Numbered from the stretch's first letter, positions 36,883 to 48,350 are shown. The stretch: DNA of 64,000 bases from Certhia americana (GCA_018697195.1 CM031860.1:63070509-63134508), one strand, 5' to 3'. Translations and numbers: made by a program. Notes: generated from the sequence alone by a model not told the origin.

Positions 36883-38674
36883 GTCTAAGTCACTCTGTCA
36901 ACAAAATCAGGTGGTAATTTGGGTTTCTTCTAAAGGCATTTTGATGTGAAGAACACATTTTTTATTCCCTCTCTTTGCTTGTGGCTTTCTGAGCCTTCCT
37001 GGCACAAAAATGGCCTGTAGGTAGTTTTGGTTTTCTTATTAAAAAAACGTAGTGGTTACAGCTGTTAACATCTGACTTTAAAAAACACAGTATCAGGCTT
37101 CTGTATTTCACAATACCGGGGGTTTTGTGTGTTTTGAAGCTGGGTATTAAACTGTGAGTAACACAGCATCACCCACTTGAATTGGCTTCCTTTTCCCCAC
37201 ACCTGGCTTGCATATGTGTCACAATATGTGACATTTAGAAGGGAATTTGGCAAGAGAAAATGAAAAAAAATGGATGTTAGATGGAAATGTAAGCTCTGAG
37301 ACACAGGAAGAGATGGTTTGTCTCTATTGTGAAACTGCTGCCTCTGAAATACAGGGAATTATAACCCACTCTTTGGCTGTGTATGCTCCTGTTTCTGACA
37401 CTTTTGGGGCTTTTAACCTGGAAGTTTATGCGAGAAACCTCTGCCTATATATAAAAAAACAATGTCAGAAAAGCTGGACTTGTTTTTGCTGTGCTGCTTC
37501 TTGCTGCTTTTGATTTTTCTTCATTCTGCGTGTCCTCACTGGCGATTTATGTGTGAAGTCAAAACAAGACTTCTGAAGTTTGGAAAAAGGTTGTTCTGGT
37601 TAGGTTGGGGTTTGAATTTCCCATCTTTGTACCAATTTTTCCTTTGGAGAGATGTGGCACATGTGAAAAAGTCCTGCACAAATCTGCTTGATAGGAACTG
37701 CAGCTCAGCCCAACACTTGTTCAACTTTTTAATGCTATGGTTGGGCTTTAATAATAATAATGACAAATAAGAGAAGACAACAAGTCTTAATCTTATTAAG
37801 ATTAAGAATGTTAAACTGAGAATATCATCTTAAACCTGATGAGGTGCAAGCCAGCAGTTCCTACAAGCAGTTGCCCATTGGTGCTTAAATATCACAGCTT
37901 GCCCAACTCTTTAACTCCCTTACCCAGATAAAGGGATTTCTCTTTGCTGCAGCACAGAGTGAAGCTGGCAAAATTATAAATTAGAAATATAAGGGGGGAC
38001 AATAACTGTAGCAAGATGGAAAATGGATCCTGCTTTGTTAGGGAAGGGGGAAGTTGGCTTTAACACAAAAACTGTTTAAGCTAAGGATTTAGGAGCACAG
38101 GGATGTAAGTTATGTGTAAATCTACAGAAGCGAGCATGCCCAGCCATGTGATGTGGCACAGTTTGTGTGCTGTTTCTTGGCATTTCTGAGGTCGAATTTC
38201 TGCAGCACCAAGTGCCTGATCTAACCCTAGAGGGCTCTCACAGCTCAGGAACAGAAAGGATGGGACTATCAGAGGAGAGACTTCAAGCTCTTAATTTTCT
38301 CATTTCTTAAGGAAATACCTGCTTTATTATTTGAGGAAATATCTGCTTTATTCTTATGTATGTGCATTGAAAAGGGTGCAGCATTTTTGTTTGAAACAGA
38401 ATTAGAAAGTATTCAGGGTTTTACTGTGCCCTCCCCTTCATGCAGGGAGAGAATTTTGTCACTAAGCGGGATTTTAAAAACACTTGTCAAATCTGTTGAC
38501 AATTTCAAATAAGCCATTAAAATGCCAGCTGATGTGCTTCAATTGTTGAAGCCTCTTGTGAGAATTATGAAAATAGCTCTGAATTGGAAAATGTAAAAGT
38601 AATACACCTTCACCTCCCCTTCATTCAGAAGGCCCTGGTGCCTGAAAAATAGAATCAAATGCAAATATGGGAAC
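36883..38674. other. noncoding stretch
   Basis: No gene. A 9-bp perfect hairpin lies at 37786-37806 and an imperfect tandem duplication at 38311-38352 (see findings). Confidence 0.5.
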
Positions 38675-38765
38675 TGTGATAAAGTTCTTCCCTGTGAGGG
38701 TGGAAAGACCTCTCTTCTCCCTGCTCAGAGAAGCTGTGGCTGTCCCATCCCTGGAAGTATTCAAT
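38675..38765 (+). mobile_element. CR1 internal fragment
   Basis: GTTCTTCCCTGTGAGGGTGG, CAGAGAAGCTGTGGCTGTCC and CATCCCTGGAAGTATTCAA are CR1 3' UTR blocks, but the tail is absent; the copy is broken at its 3' side. Confidence 0.82.
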
Positions 38766-41318
38766 AATTCTCAGCTTTTTTTCTCCTTCTCAAACACACT
38801 TTTAAAACAAAAGTACAATTTGGGTGTTTTTTTTAACATCCACTCCTTTGAACTTTTGAATCCAAGTCCAGATCCTACTGATCATACTTACCCAATCCAT
38901 AACTTTCCCTTAGCTCAGTTTCATGTGCTGGGTAATTTTTCCACATTTACTGGCTATAATTGTAATTAAACCCTTGAACTTAAAAGTGAAAGTGCCCTGA
39001 TTAAGGAAATACTTCTGTAGCATTAAGAGAACACTTTATATTAAGGATTTTCAAGTGAGTATTTATACACTAATGATTTTAATCCTAATGAGGACTTGAT
39101 GCTCCTCCAGAAGAAAAAGCCTGGTCTCAGCACTAAACTGATGCAAGCTTTTATTTTTCCTGACATTCTAATTATATATGAGAACAAAAACAAGACAGCA
39201 CTGTTGGCATGTCAGATGGAAATTTTTTAAAGAGGAGAATGGCAAGAAACTGGTTGTAGCCAAACCGGAAAATCCCACATTATTATTCAGGATTTGTTTG
39301 TTTGGCTTAAAAAAAGCAGGAAAGGATTAATGCCAGGCATATTACCTTTTTCAGCTATATTGGCTGATCAGAAAGCATGTTAATAATGTGGTTAAAGCAT
39401 TAAAGATAACCTGGCTTGGGTGCCAGTGCACTCGCACCAAACAAAAGTGCAAAATACAAATAAAAATTCAAACTAGTCTACCAGAGGAACAGATTTTTTT
39501 TTTTCCTGAAACATGACTGATTCCTCAGGAGTAAGAGCTGCCTTGTATTTTAGGGTCTGGTATAAAATACTCATAATTCTTTTGCCTTTTGAATTGTTCA
39601 CCCTAAGTTTTTATTCTAGCATAAGAAAAAAAAAAAAAAAATGGTGCAGCACTCATGTCAGCAAAGGGAGAAACTTTTCCCCTATGCGGCAACTTTCTCC
39701 CATAAAAAAACCATCCAGAAAAGAGTAGGAGATATTTATATCTCAGTTATTTTAACAAAAAAATTATACTATTGCTGCTGGCAGTTGGGGAGTTGAACCT
39801 TACTTTGATATCCACTGGGGTATATCTCCAAATTCCTAGTAAAGAGAGTATTCCCATGAAACATTAACATTTCAAATGAAGTAGCAGCTAGGATGGGAAA
39901 GAACAAGCAGTTATAGTGTGGACTCCTGAAAAGGAGAAAGGAGATTTGCTGGTAAGGAAACTACTGTCCCACAGTTTAGGAAGGCCATCTTGGCAGGAGG
40001 AGCTGACTGATGCACAACTTTGCAAAAGTAAAGGTTTGGATTTGTACTTTTAAAAGCATCAATTTCTGCAAATTTCCACCATGCAGTGGCAAAAAGTATC
40101 CAAAATTAAGCAAAAAAACTTGTGAGTTTGAGGCACTGCAGAATACTGGAGTGTTTGGGTATTTATTTTCCTTCTAGTCTATGCTACCTTCTATCCTCTA
40201 GTCCTGTCTACCTTCCTGCAAAATAAGGTACAAACACATCCACTAGGTAAAAATGAGAAGGCCTTTTTGTAAAATGAAATTTGAATTTCCAAGGGGTGCA
40301 ACTAAATGTGCTGTGCAAGTCTTGTTTCAGGCCCAAAGTACTACAGTACTACTGAATTAACTACAGAATCTCAAATTCTCAAATATCCTTTCCTTGGAGC
40401 TATTAGTGTTTTTACTGCCTGAAATCTGTGAGAGAAAATCCTTCTCATCCTTGTAAATCCAGAAGAGGTCTGGTGGTTGTGTGCTGTACATGTAGAAGAA
40501 CTATGTTTAAAGAAGAGATACAAGATGTTCAGTGCAGACTCTGTGCTTCATTTCTTGATTCAATAACTCTTTGTTGGACAGACAAAGACTTTTCAGAAGC
40601 TTGTAATAATGCGCATTGCAGGAAAATAGAAAAGAAGAAACAGCCTGATAGATTTCGAGTCTTTGCATCAAAGGATGAGCTGAGTAACAATAAAAATAGG
40701 TGTGGATTTGGTTCTGATTTTTTTTTTAAGTACTGTTTCAGGCAGGGCAAACAAAATCTCTTTATTTAGCATCTCCTGATCCACATAAAACACTTTAGAG
40801 AAAATTTAGGGGAAGAAAGAACCAACTGCCCCCTCCTCATCTTCATTCCACCTTTATGAAATCTAAATAGAACAGCACAAGGCTGCTGGAAAGTGCCAGG
40901 ATGGGAAACTTCAGCCCAAATTGGATATAGTTCTTATTTTAGATGGCCATTAGATGTTGCAAGATACTTTCAGCAAGGCTGGGCTGGGTGGGGCACAGGG
41001 CAGATGCTCAGGGATGTTTCTAACCCAGAGCAAGACCTGTGCCCCCCAGGGCAGGGCATGATCCTGTCCTTGGGGCTCCCAAGGGTGGCAGGTGCCCTGA
41101 AAATCTTTGGGGATGTGCCAGGTGCCCTGGCTCCATGGAATGCTCCAGCATGGCAGGGATGGGGCCTCAGGAGATTGCTCAGGTGTCTCTTGCCCTTTCA
41201 TGGGGCACAGCCCAGCCAGGGGATGACCATCAGGGCAGGATGGGCCCTGTGCTGTCTCCAGCCAGGGTCTGCAGTCCCTTCAGGCCTGGATAAATCTTTC
41301 TCCCATCTCCTCCAGGCC
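38766..41318. other. noncoding stretch ending in likely intron of the ITPRIPL-like copy
   Basis: No independent gene is supported. An A run lies at 39626-39641. From about 41000 the sequence becomes GC-rich, without stops in one frame, and runs into a pyrimidine tract and CAG directly before the pseudogene ATG. I infer duplicated intron there. The cysteine-rich open frame at 40428-40769 (113 codons) has no domain I recognise. Confidence 0.5.
41306..41318 (+). promoter_or_regulatory. splice acceptor before the ITPRIPL-like ATG
   Basis: CTCCTCCAG at the end of a pyrimidine-rich stretch (from about 41296), followed by GCC and ATG at 41319. A 5'-UTR intron ending just before the coding exon fits what I recall of the family. 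Its presence argues against a processed retrocopy. Confidence 0.6.
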
Positions 41319-42293
41319 ATGGCTGCTGCAATCCAATTCCTTCTGGCTGTGTTGGCCATCCTGCCTGGTCAGACACAAGATCCACAGATGGATATGGCCA
41401 TAGTCCAGCAGATGCAGCAGCGCCAGGAGTTTCTGCACCGGGAGATGTCGCGGCTCTGGCAGGAGGTTGAGCGGAGGGCCCTGGAAAAAGCTTTTCACCA
41501 CTCTGTGTTTTACTGGTTCTTTTGGGCTGCTGTGGCAGCTGTGCTCCTTGAATTCTGCATGCAAAAGCAGCTTGGCTCCAGCAGCTGCCCTGAGCAGGAC
41601 AACTGCAGCAGCGAGGAGGGTGATAGTGAGGAGGATGAAGACCTCAATGGAGCACAAAATGCTGCCAGGTCTTTGGCTTGGCCCACCCTATTTCCAGTGC
41701 AGGAACTGCCTGACCTGAGCAGGAATCTGAAGCAGCTGCTGGTTGACTTCTTGATCAGCCGAGACTTTTCACAGAGCACTCTCAACACCAAAGATTTCCC
41801 CACACATTGGGATAAGCAGCTCCTGTGAATCCTGGAGGGTCCACAAGAATTCAATCTTCTATGTTCATGTTCCTGTGGCCACCCCCTGGTCACTCTTCCA
41901 TCCTGGAGCAGGACACTGTGGGGCACCATCCAGAGAGATTATCTGACACTTGCGTGGTTCTGGAGTGCTCCATGGAGCATGAGATGGGATGAGTTTTTCA
42001 TTGTGTTTTCTCCACTACTGAGACAATGAGCTGCCTCAGGATCACTGCTCCTAGAAACCCTCTGCACTCGCTCCTATTTACACCTGGAGCAAGTCTCCAG
42101 CTGGGTGCAAAACTTGCTGTTTTCAACCTGGCTGTGTTTGCTTCTGTGGTGTCTTATGCTGCTGCCCTGCTCCTGCAAGTTCCTGGTGAGCAGCCCCTCT
42201 GAGGAGCAGAGCTGCTCTGTGAGATGGTTTTGGTAATGCAGGAAGGCAGCATGGGGAGCTGATCCTAGGGTAGGCAGCAGCCAGCTTCCCCAG
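41319..42293 (+). pseudogene. decayed ITPRIPL1-like gene (IP3-receptor-interacting protein-like)
   Basis: ITPRIP-like proteins are single-pass membrane proteins with a cytoplasmic Mab-21-like domain. From ATG 41319 the open frame gives 169 residues. These are a signal peptide (about 1-18, IQFLLAVLAIL), a helical segment rich in Q/E/R (28-58, with MQQRQEFLHREMSRLWQEVE), a transmembrane helix (62-80, FYWFFWAAVAAVLLEF), an acidic linker (98-109, SEEGDSEEDEDL) and PVQEL...LKQLLVDFL, then stop 41826. Family similarity continues in changing frames: IGISSSCESW (frame 1, from 41806), WPPPGHSSILEQDTVG and CVVLECSMEHE (frame 2, 41861-41990). It then runs LLETLCTRSYLHLEQVSSWV and CKFLVSSPSEEQ (frame 0, 41991-42220, stop at 42027), and EMVLVMQEGS (frame 2, 42221-42262). 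The Mab-21 domain is thus destroyed; intact relatives run to roughly 500 or more residues. An LTR begins at 42294. The first frame is also open upstream to 40893, which I consider intron. Confidence 0.82.
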
Positions 42294-42450
42294 TGTGCTG
42301 GTTTAACTGGGGGAGAGCTAGACTGGGAAGAGCTTAGGCTCATGTGAGGTTATGTTTTCACTTGGTGCTTAAAACATGAAAATAAAGAGAGATGTCATTG
42401 CTGAGCTGTGCTTGTACAGGGTCAAGGTCCTTTTTGCTCAGCTGGTGTCA
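42294..42450 (+). mobile_element. partial, diverged ERVL-type LTR (5' part)
   Basis: Starts TGTGCTGGTTTAACTGGGG with the AGAGCTAGACTGGGAAGAG block. It continues with GGTTATGTTTTCACTTGGTG, TGCTGAGCTGTGCTTGTACA and GGGTCAAGGTCCTTTTTGCT. These follow the order of the first ~170 bp of the same LTR type found inverted at 23036-23827. The 3' half is not recognisable, so the end coordinate is approximate (it may reach about 42550). Confidence 0.6.
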
Positions 42451-43309
42451 CCTCCAGGCTAATCCACATTAGTCTCCCAGGGTTGATGGGAGCTGCCACC
42501 ACACTGGGGCTGAGGGGTGATGGAAAAGCTGAGGGGAGTTGGGGGGCTGGAAGGGATGCACTACATACAGCACTAGGGGTAAGAATAGGAGAAAACCACA
42601 GAGCATGTGCTGTAGCATGCAGCTGTTATAAAACAACAGCTCAGGCAGCTTTGGAATGAAAGAAAAATACACTATGTAGAAATGTTAAATGTAGAGAATA
42701 CACATTAAGTCAATCAGAAATGAATTTGGTCAACAGGAATGAAAAACACATTGCTGGGGCTGTGTCTGGGATGCCTGATGATCCCTGGCCTGGTGTGCTG
42801 GTTTTCCACAGTGCCAAGGCATGGTCAGAAGTGGCACGAAGTGTTCACATGAATCACAGCCTCCTCCAGGCCTGTGTGAGCCACACTGATCAACACCACC
42901 TGAATATTTGGCCCAGGGGTTGTGTTTTCTGGGGACAAGTGATCAGGCTTCAGTGCACTCTGTGGAAATGAGTTTTTAAGCATGTTGCTTTGGTCCCTTG
43001 CAATGTGAAATTATGCAGGTTGATTTTTTTTCTTCTCTCTTGCTTTTAACACAACAACAATTTTTGCCTTTGGGAACCTGCTTTAATTAACAGTATTCTC
43101 TGGTTGCACATCAAAGAGCTGGGGAATGAAAATGAGTTAGAACCTGGGCTTTGGACCTTAGGAGTTTCTCCATCCTGCTAAAATTGGAGGAAATGAAAGT
43201 TGTTTATTTTTCTTCCTTCTACCAATAAAATATTTAGACAGATTCAACTAAATCTGTTTTCTTGTTTTGAAAAGAGCATTAATGAGTGTTTGAAAACCAC
43301 CTTGAGTAG
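42451..43309. other. noncoding stretch after LTR remnant
   Basis: Could hold the diverged rest of the LTR in its first 100 bp. No further ITPRIPL-like similarity could be recognised. No gene. Confidence 0.45.
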
Positions 43310-43475
43310 AGTGTGCAGTCACTTTGAGTCCTCTGTCCACTTCTGGGCCCATGATTTGAAGAAAGACATTATGGAGCTGGAGATGGGTCTGGAACAAAAG
43401 TCCTATGAAGACGAGCTGGGGCTGTTTAGCTTGGAGAAAGTCTCAGGGGACATTATTCTATTGAAAATGGTCTAG
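43310..43475 (+). mobile_element. CR1 LINE internal fragment
   Basis: TTCTGGGCCCATGATTTGAA, GAAAGACATTATGGAGCTGG, CAAAAGTCCTATGAAGACGA and GCTGTTTAGCTTGGAGAAAG match the CR1 region upstream of the 3' tail. It may belong to the same element as the fragment at 43756, with the middle too diverged to see. Confidence 0.82.
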
Positions 43476-43755
43476 AAAATGGGCAAGTACAAAGAACTTT
43501 TTCCTGTCTTTCTCCTGCCATTTTTCAAGAATTCACAATTCCAGAACATTCAGGGATATCTGCTCTTCTGTGGCTGTTGAGGGCAAGAGTAAGAGGGCAG
43601 AAGGACTGAGTTTAGTGTTTCTTTGTAGCACACAAGTGAAACTCTGGGTGCCACAACTCTCTCTGGAAATGTAATGTTAATTGTAGTAATTTCGCTTTCA
43701 CTTTTGTAAGCCCAAAGTTTTTGTTACTTGAAACAAGGTGATTTACAGGCTGACA

Positions 43756-43897
43756 GCCCATCCCTGGAAGTGTCCAAGGCCAGGTTCGATGGGGCTTGGA
43801 GTAAGCTGGAATAGTGGAAGGTGTCCCTGCCTACAGCAGGGGATGGGAACTAAATGATCTTTAAGGCCCCTCCCAACCCAAACCATTCCCTGATCTC
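43756..43897 (+). mobile_element. CR1 LINE 3' fragment
   Basis: CCATCCCTGGAAGTGTCCAA, GGTTCGATGGGGCTTGGAG, GGAAGGTGTCCCTGCCTAC, AACTAAATGATCTTTAAGGC, CCCAACCCAAACCATTCCCT. Spacing to the fragment at 43310-43475 is close to that expected within one CR1. Confidence 0.92.
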
Positions 43898-45439
43898 ATT
43901 TTTCTTCAATAAATGAATTATTTCTTTGGCCTTCCTTGTGCTTTTCCCAGCTTTAGATGCCCAACCAGAAAGGTGTCATTGAGGAATCCAGCAAGTTGTG
44001 AAGGTCTCTGATGTGCCCACTCCTCTCCCTCTGACAACTGGAGGCAGGTCCTACCCAAAAATTTTCTTCCATGAATTTGCTAGAGGAGGGATTGTAATTT
44101 TCACCAATATGACCGAAGCTTTTTTACCCGATTTAAGGAACAGATTTCCTTTCAATTTTATCCTTAAAGCCCCCTTCAAGATACTTAACATCTTGAATTC
44201 TTTTTCTTGCTGTTCTCTGTTAGATGACTTCTTGTCCTGATGCTCTTTTTAGCATTCTGACACTTCAAAAGCTGGACTTTGATAATAATAAGAACTTTTC
44301 ATTCTTTCCTGGGCAGAAGGAATTTTATTTGATTAAGAACAAGAGCATAAGGAAAATTCCTTCTGGCTCCAAATTCCATGAATATCTCTATTTTTCATGC
44401 TTTTTTTTTTTTTTTATAATTCACAAACATTACAAACTTGTCAGAGGAAATGGGTCACTGCAGTTTATAAGTAGCTTAAGGCACGCAGCAAACATGTCAC
44501 TGATAGTGAGATGCTGAAAAAAGCCATCAAAGTAATATTCCAGGATATTTTTAAGTGGTCACACTTCTAATTTGCTACAGGCATAAATTCTGTGAAACTA
44601 AGAGGAATGTCATGTTTTTCTTTTTTGGTTTTCTTTTTTTTTGGTTTTCGTTTTTCCATACTGGGCAAGCAATTGAAGTTCCTTTAGCTAAAACTGAGAA
44701 ATAAAAGCTTTACTTTACCAGGGGCTTTTTCATGTTATTCCAAGAAGCCCAGAGCTCATTGCATCATAACACTTGTCCAGAAATCACAGAAATATTTAGA
44801 CTTGTGCCATTCACAGCCTGAAAGGCAGGACATGAGCTCCTTGGGGACAACCAATGCATGAAACCTTTATGCAAATCAATTACCTGCTCACAGAAAGTGA
44901 GTCTCCAAAGAATCATTTGGGCAGTTTTTCTCCCAGTATGATGCAAAATCCGATGGATCTATGACTAAAAATGCTCACAAATATAAAATTGCTGCATCTC
45001 AAGGCAAACATTATTTCCCCCAAAGAATAAATAATTGCAGTATTTTTAAATTCAAATTAATTTAATCTTAATCTAACTTTTAAAATTACTCTATTTTTGT
45101 TAGGATATGGCTGCAGTCAAAAGTAGTCAGCATCAGCCAGAGGGACGAGGTTTAACAACCTCCTTTATTTTGGCCATCTGCCTTTTCAAAGATCATGGAG
45201 TGATCCTGTGATATTCTGAGAACTGGACAGCCTGGACTTTTTATTACTTTGCAACCTTTGGCCTGAAACATTCATCTGAACAATTAATTTGCCAAAACTT
45301 ATCTACCTGTGTGTCTACAGGTACATGTTCGTGTACGTGTGGTACACAAACACACTCTTCAAAAAAAACTCAGCAACTACTGCAGGTTGGGTAGAGATTG
45401 AAGAACTGGCTTGGATTTAATTGTTCTCAGGAGTCATGA
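43898..45439. other. noncoding stretch
   Basis: T run at 44401-44415 and TTTTGG units near 44620-44650. No gene or repeat family recognised. Confidence 0.55.
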
Positions 45440-45843
45440 TTGAGGGAGAGGTCTGGAGCATCTCTGCTCTGAAGCCAGGCTGAGAGAGCTGGGAGTGTTC
45501 ACCTGGAGAAGAGAAGGATCCAGGGAGAGCTCAGAGCTCCTTCTAGTGCTTGAAGGGGCTCCAGGAGAGCTGGGGAGGGACAGGACAAGGGAATGGCTTC
45601 CCACTGCCAGAGGGCAGGGAGAGATGGGATATTTGGGATGAATTGTTCACTGTGAGGGTGGGCAGGCCTCACAGGGTGCCCAGAGAAGTTGTGGCTGCCC
45701 CTGGATCCCTGGAAGTGTCCAAGGTCAGGCTGGATGGGGCTTGGAATGACCTGGGCTAGTGGAAGGTGCCCCTGCCTGTGGCATGGGGTGGAACAAGATG
45801 ATCTTTAATGTCTCTTCCATCCCAAACTATCTTATGATTCTAG
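45440..45843 (+). mobile_element. CR1 LINE 3' fragment, about 400 bp
   Basis: TCTGGAGCATCTCTGCTCTG, CTGAGAGAGCTGGGAGTGTT, CACCTGGAGAAGAGAAGGAT, CACTGCCAGAGGGCAGGGAG, TGTGAGGGTGGGCAGGCC, GGAACAAGATGATCTTTAAT, then CATCCCAAACTATCTTATGA. Same subfamily as the minus-strand copy at 28.1-28.6 kb. Confidence 0.94.
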
Positions 45844-46073
45844 AAATCACAAGTCTGACAAGCTGAAGATGTTCCTCCTCAGTGTTCAAAAGATTGAGCC
45901 CATTTTTAACACTAATTGCTTTGTATAATTCGTGCTGCTAGGTGGATCACAAACATCCTGCCAGTCAGTCATGTGTTCTTCTGTCACCTGAGAAGAGTCC
46001 CTGGAAACTGAACAGGATATCTATCGCCCTGATCTTTGAAAGTTTTTCTTAGCCTTCTGATGTTTTGTATTCT

Positions 46074-46315
46074 TGTAGTGGAGTTTCTCGTGCATTTTCA
46101 TGTAAACACTGATTGTTTCGCATTCCTTTCTAGAGGAAGAGAAAATTGATAGGCTTGGTTTGACCAGTGTGGTTGGAGAGGTGGTAACTTTACCCTCCAA
46201 TCCCTGGTCACCTTTGAAATAGTATATATAGCGAAGTCACACAATAAACTTCCTCTTTTCCTTGCAATGAAATTTGCAGTCAGCATGTGTGTTTATCTCA
46301 TGTCGTAGTGCGACA
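46074..46315 (+). mobile_element. compact 242-bp retroviral-type LTR
   Basis: The segment starts TGTAGTGGAGTTTCTCGTGC and ends TGTCGTAGTGCGACA. It contains a TATA box (46223-46229, TATATAT-like within AGTATATATAG) and AATAAA (46243-46248), with the polyadenylation signal only 20 bp after the TATA box. Short size, TG...CA ends and this order fit a small avian ERV LTR, with a short R region and a U3-located polyadenylation signal. I see no clear target duplication and no internal retroviral genes nearby, so it would be a solo LTR. Termini are my best reading. Confidence 0.6.
46223..46248 (+). promoter_or_regulatory. TATA box and AATAAA of the compact LTR
   Basis: TATATATAG at 46223 and AATAAA at 46243 within the LTR, the likely core promoter and polyadenylation signal of the former provirus. 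Confidence 0.55.
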
Positions 46316-48326
46316 GACATCCCACAGCCAATCTGCACATCAGGGGAGCTCCTGCATGAATAGCACTGATTGAGGTTTCTAACAAGGACAAAAGATTCTC
46401 ATTCCAAGCTGAAAATCTCTTTTGTTTTTAGCTCAGTTCCTTTCAAACCTCTCTGAAAATGACAGATTCTTTCTTTTGTCATCACCAGTTATCACAGCTC
46501 CCATGATAACTTGTAAAGACAGTGACATCCAAACCACCCCATCCCAGCTCTACCTCCAAAATATTTGAGGAGTTTTTGCAAAACTTGTTGATTCTCTTTC
46601 AGTATGCATCATGAAACTTCATTTTTTTTTCCCTCCATTTTTTTCCCAATAACTTTATAATGGATATTTCCAGATCCCTACGTTGTTTCAAAGAAAAAAA
46701 TTGGCTTCTTCTATTCCACTGACCCATATACTTGTGAGCATAAGATAAACCTGAATTTCATTCCAAGATTTTTACAAGTTGATTTCCCAGTTTGCCCCCA
46801 CCTTTTACTGTCACTTGATTGTGATCTATCCTTCACCAAGTGCAGATAACACTGGCCTGTCTCAAGAACCAGCCAATTATTGATCTTTGGAGCTTGGCCA
46901 TCTCAATGACATTCTTAGCACTTGTTAAACACTGTTCTGCACAAAGCCAGATCAGATAAGAAGGGCAAGAATTACAGTCTTTAGTTTGATCAGGTAAAAA
47001 CTGCTTTGATTTGTTTTGTTTGGTTTTGATTTTAATTTTTAAATTTTTTTAAATCCAATATTACAGTACCTTGGTGTTTAGGCAGTTTAATCTGCTCATA
47101 ATTTAATTTTTTGCATTTTTGAATATTTTTGAATAATTTCCTTTTTTTTTTTTTTTTTTAATGTTAGCAAGTATGAAAATCTTTCTGCCTTGTCACGCTC
47201 ATGTCCCACAGTGACAGGTTGCCTTACATATCTGGAAGCAGTTATTCTCCTGCCAGGTAGTATAGAAGCTGAATCCCACATTTTACTCCCTCTTTGTGTA
47301 TTTCAGTCCTTTACTATTCTGGGCTTCAATTCATAAGAGATTGATGAATAAACTACAGCTGGTCCAGTCTCTATGGCTCTAGGGTCATGTGCACACATAT
47401 TAGGACCATATATTTTCATTTACAGAGAGCTTTACATAAATAAATCTCTTTCTACACCATGATCACCAATGATCCATACCAGTCCAATATCTCAAATAAA
47501 AAAGGGAAAACTACCACAGCACATAGGTCTTTCTCCATTAGAAGTAATCAGAATTTCACATTTTCCCTAATATTTGCTTTGAGACAGGTACAATTTGAAG
47601 GAACACCTGAAATCCTGAGCTCTGCAGAGCAAATCAATTGTAATACCTGATAACACTGTGTGGTGATATTTTTACAACTTCCTCATTTGTAATCCATAGA
47701 GGAGCAAGTTTGTCATCAACTAATCCTTTACATAAACTTAATACCTTGCATGAGTGAAAGAGGATGTGAGTCAAAGCAGGCAGTGATTCTGGGACTGCTG
47801 TTCATTACAGTTATCATGCCTTTAGCAGCTTTGCCAGCTCTTGCAGAAATGTTTGGTGTTCCAATTCAGACCTTGAGCAACTTCTGGTTATTTATCAAAT
47901 GAGATTCTGCAGGAGGGAGGGGAAGAAGAAGAAGAATGGCAAATTTGCTAACTCAGAGCTTGAGGGCTTGCTGAAAATCTCACTGCTTCCTAAAGGTTGA
48001 AAAGGATCTTCAAGGACTCACATCCTGATAAGAACAAGAAATTCCTTAAGAATAATGCAGTCTTCTGAAAATATAACTAAAACCCAAGCAGAATCTGTAG
48101 AATCTAAGATTTTCTGCAGGGAGAAGTTTCTAATTAATATGTTAATGTTAGTCCAGCTCCAGTTGTCAGGTCGTTTTCTCATCAAACAATATTTATTTTA
48201 GAAATGGGCATCCCTCCTCTACGTGTGACTCATTTTTCATTGATTCTACCATTTCCACTTCAAAATCTAGAATGCTGCATGCTTCATCCTTATGGGTGAG
48301 TGGTTTAGTTTTGTTTTTCATGACAT

Positions 48327-48350
48327 GTATATATATATACATATATATAA
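48327..48350. repeat. (TA)n microsatellite
   Basis: TATATATATA and CATATATATA units. Confidence 0.85.

Noticed and set aside
40326..40352. GTACTACAGTACTAC near a miR-101-like string
   Set aside because: Does not match the mature microRNA beyond a few bases and has no long hairpin.
48000..48035. Possible tiny CR1 tail on the minus strand (AAGGTTGAAAAGGATCTTCAAGG)
   Set aside because: Only about 20 nt match and the terminal tail is missing.
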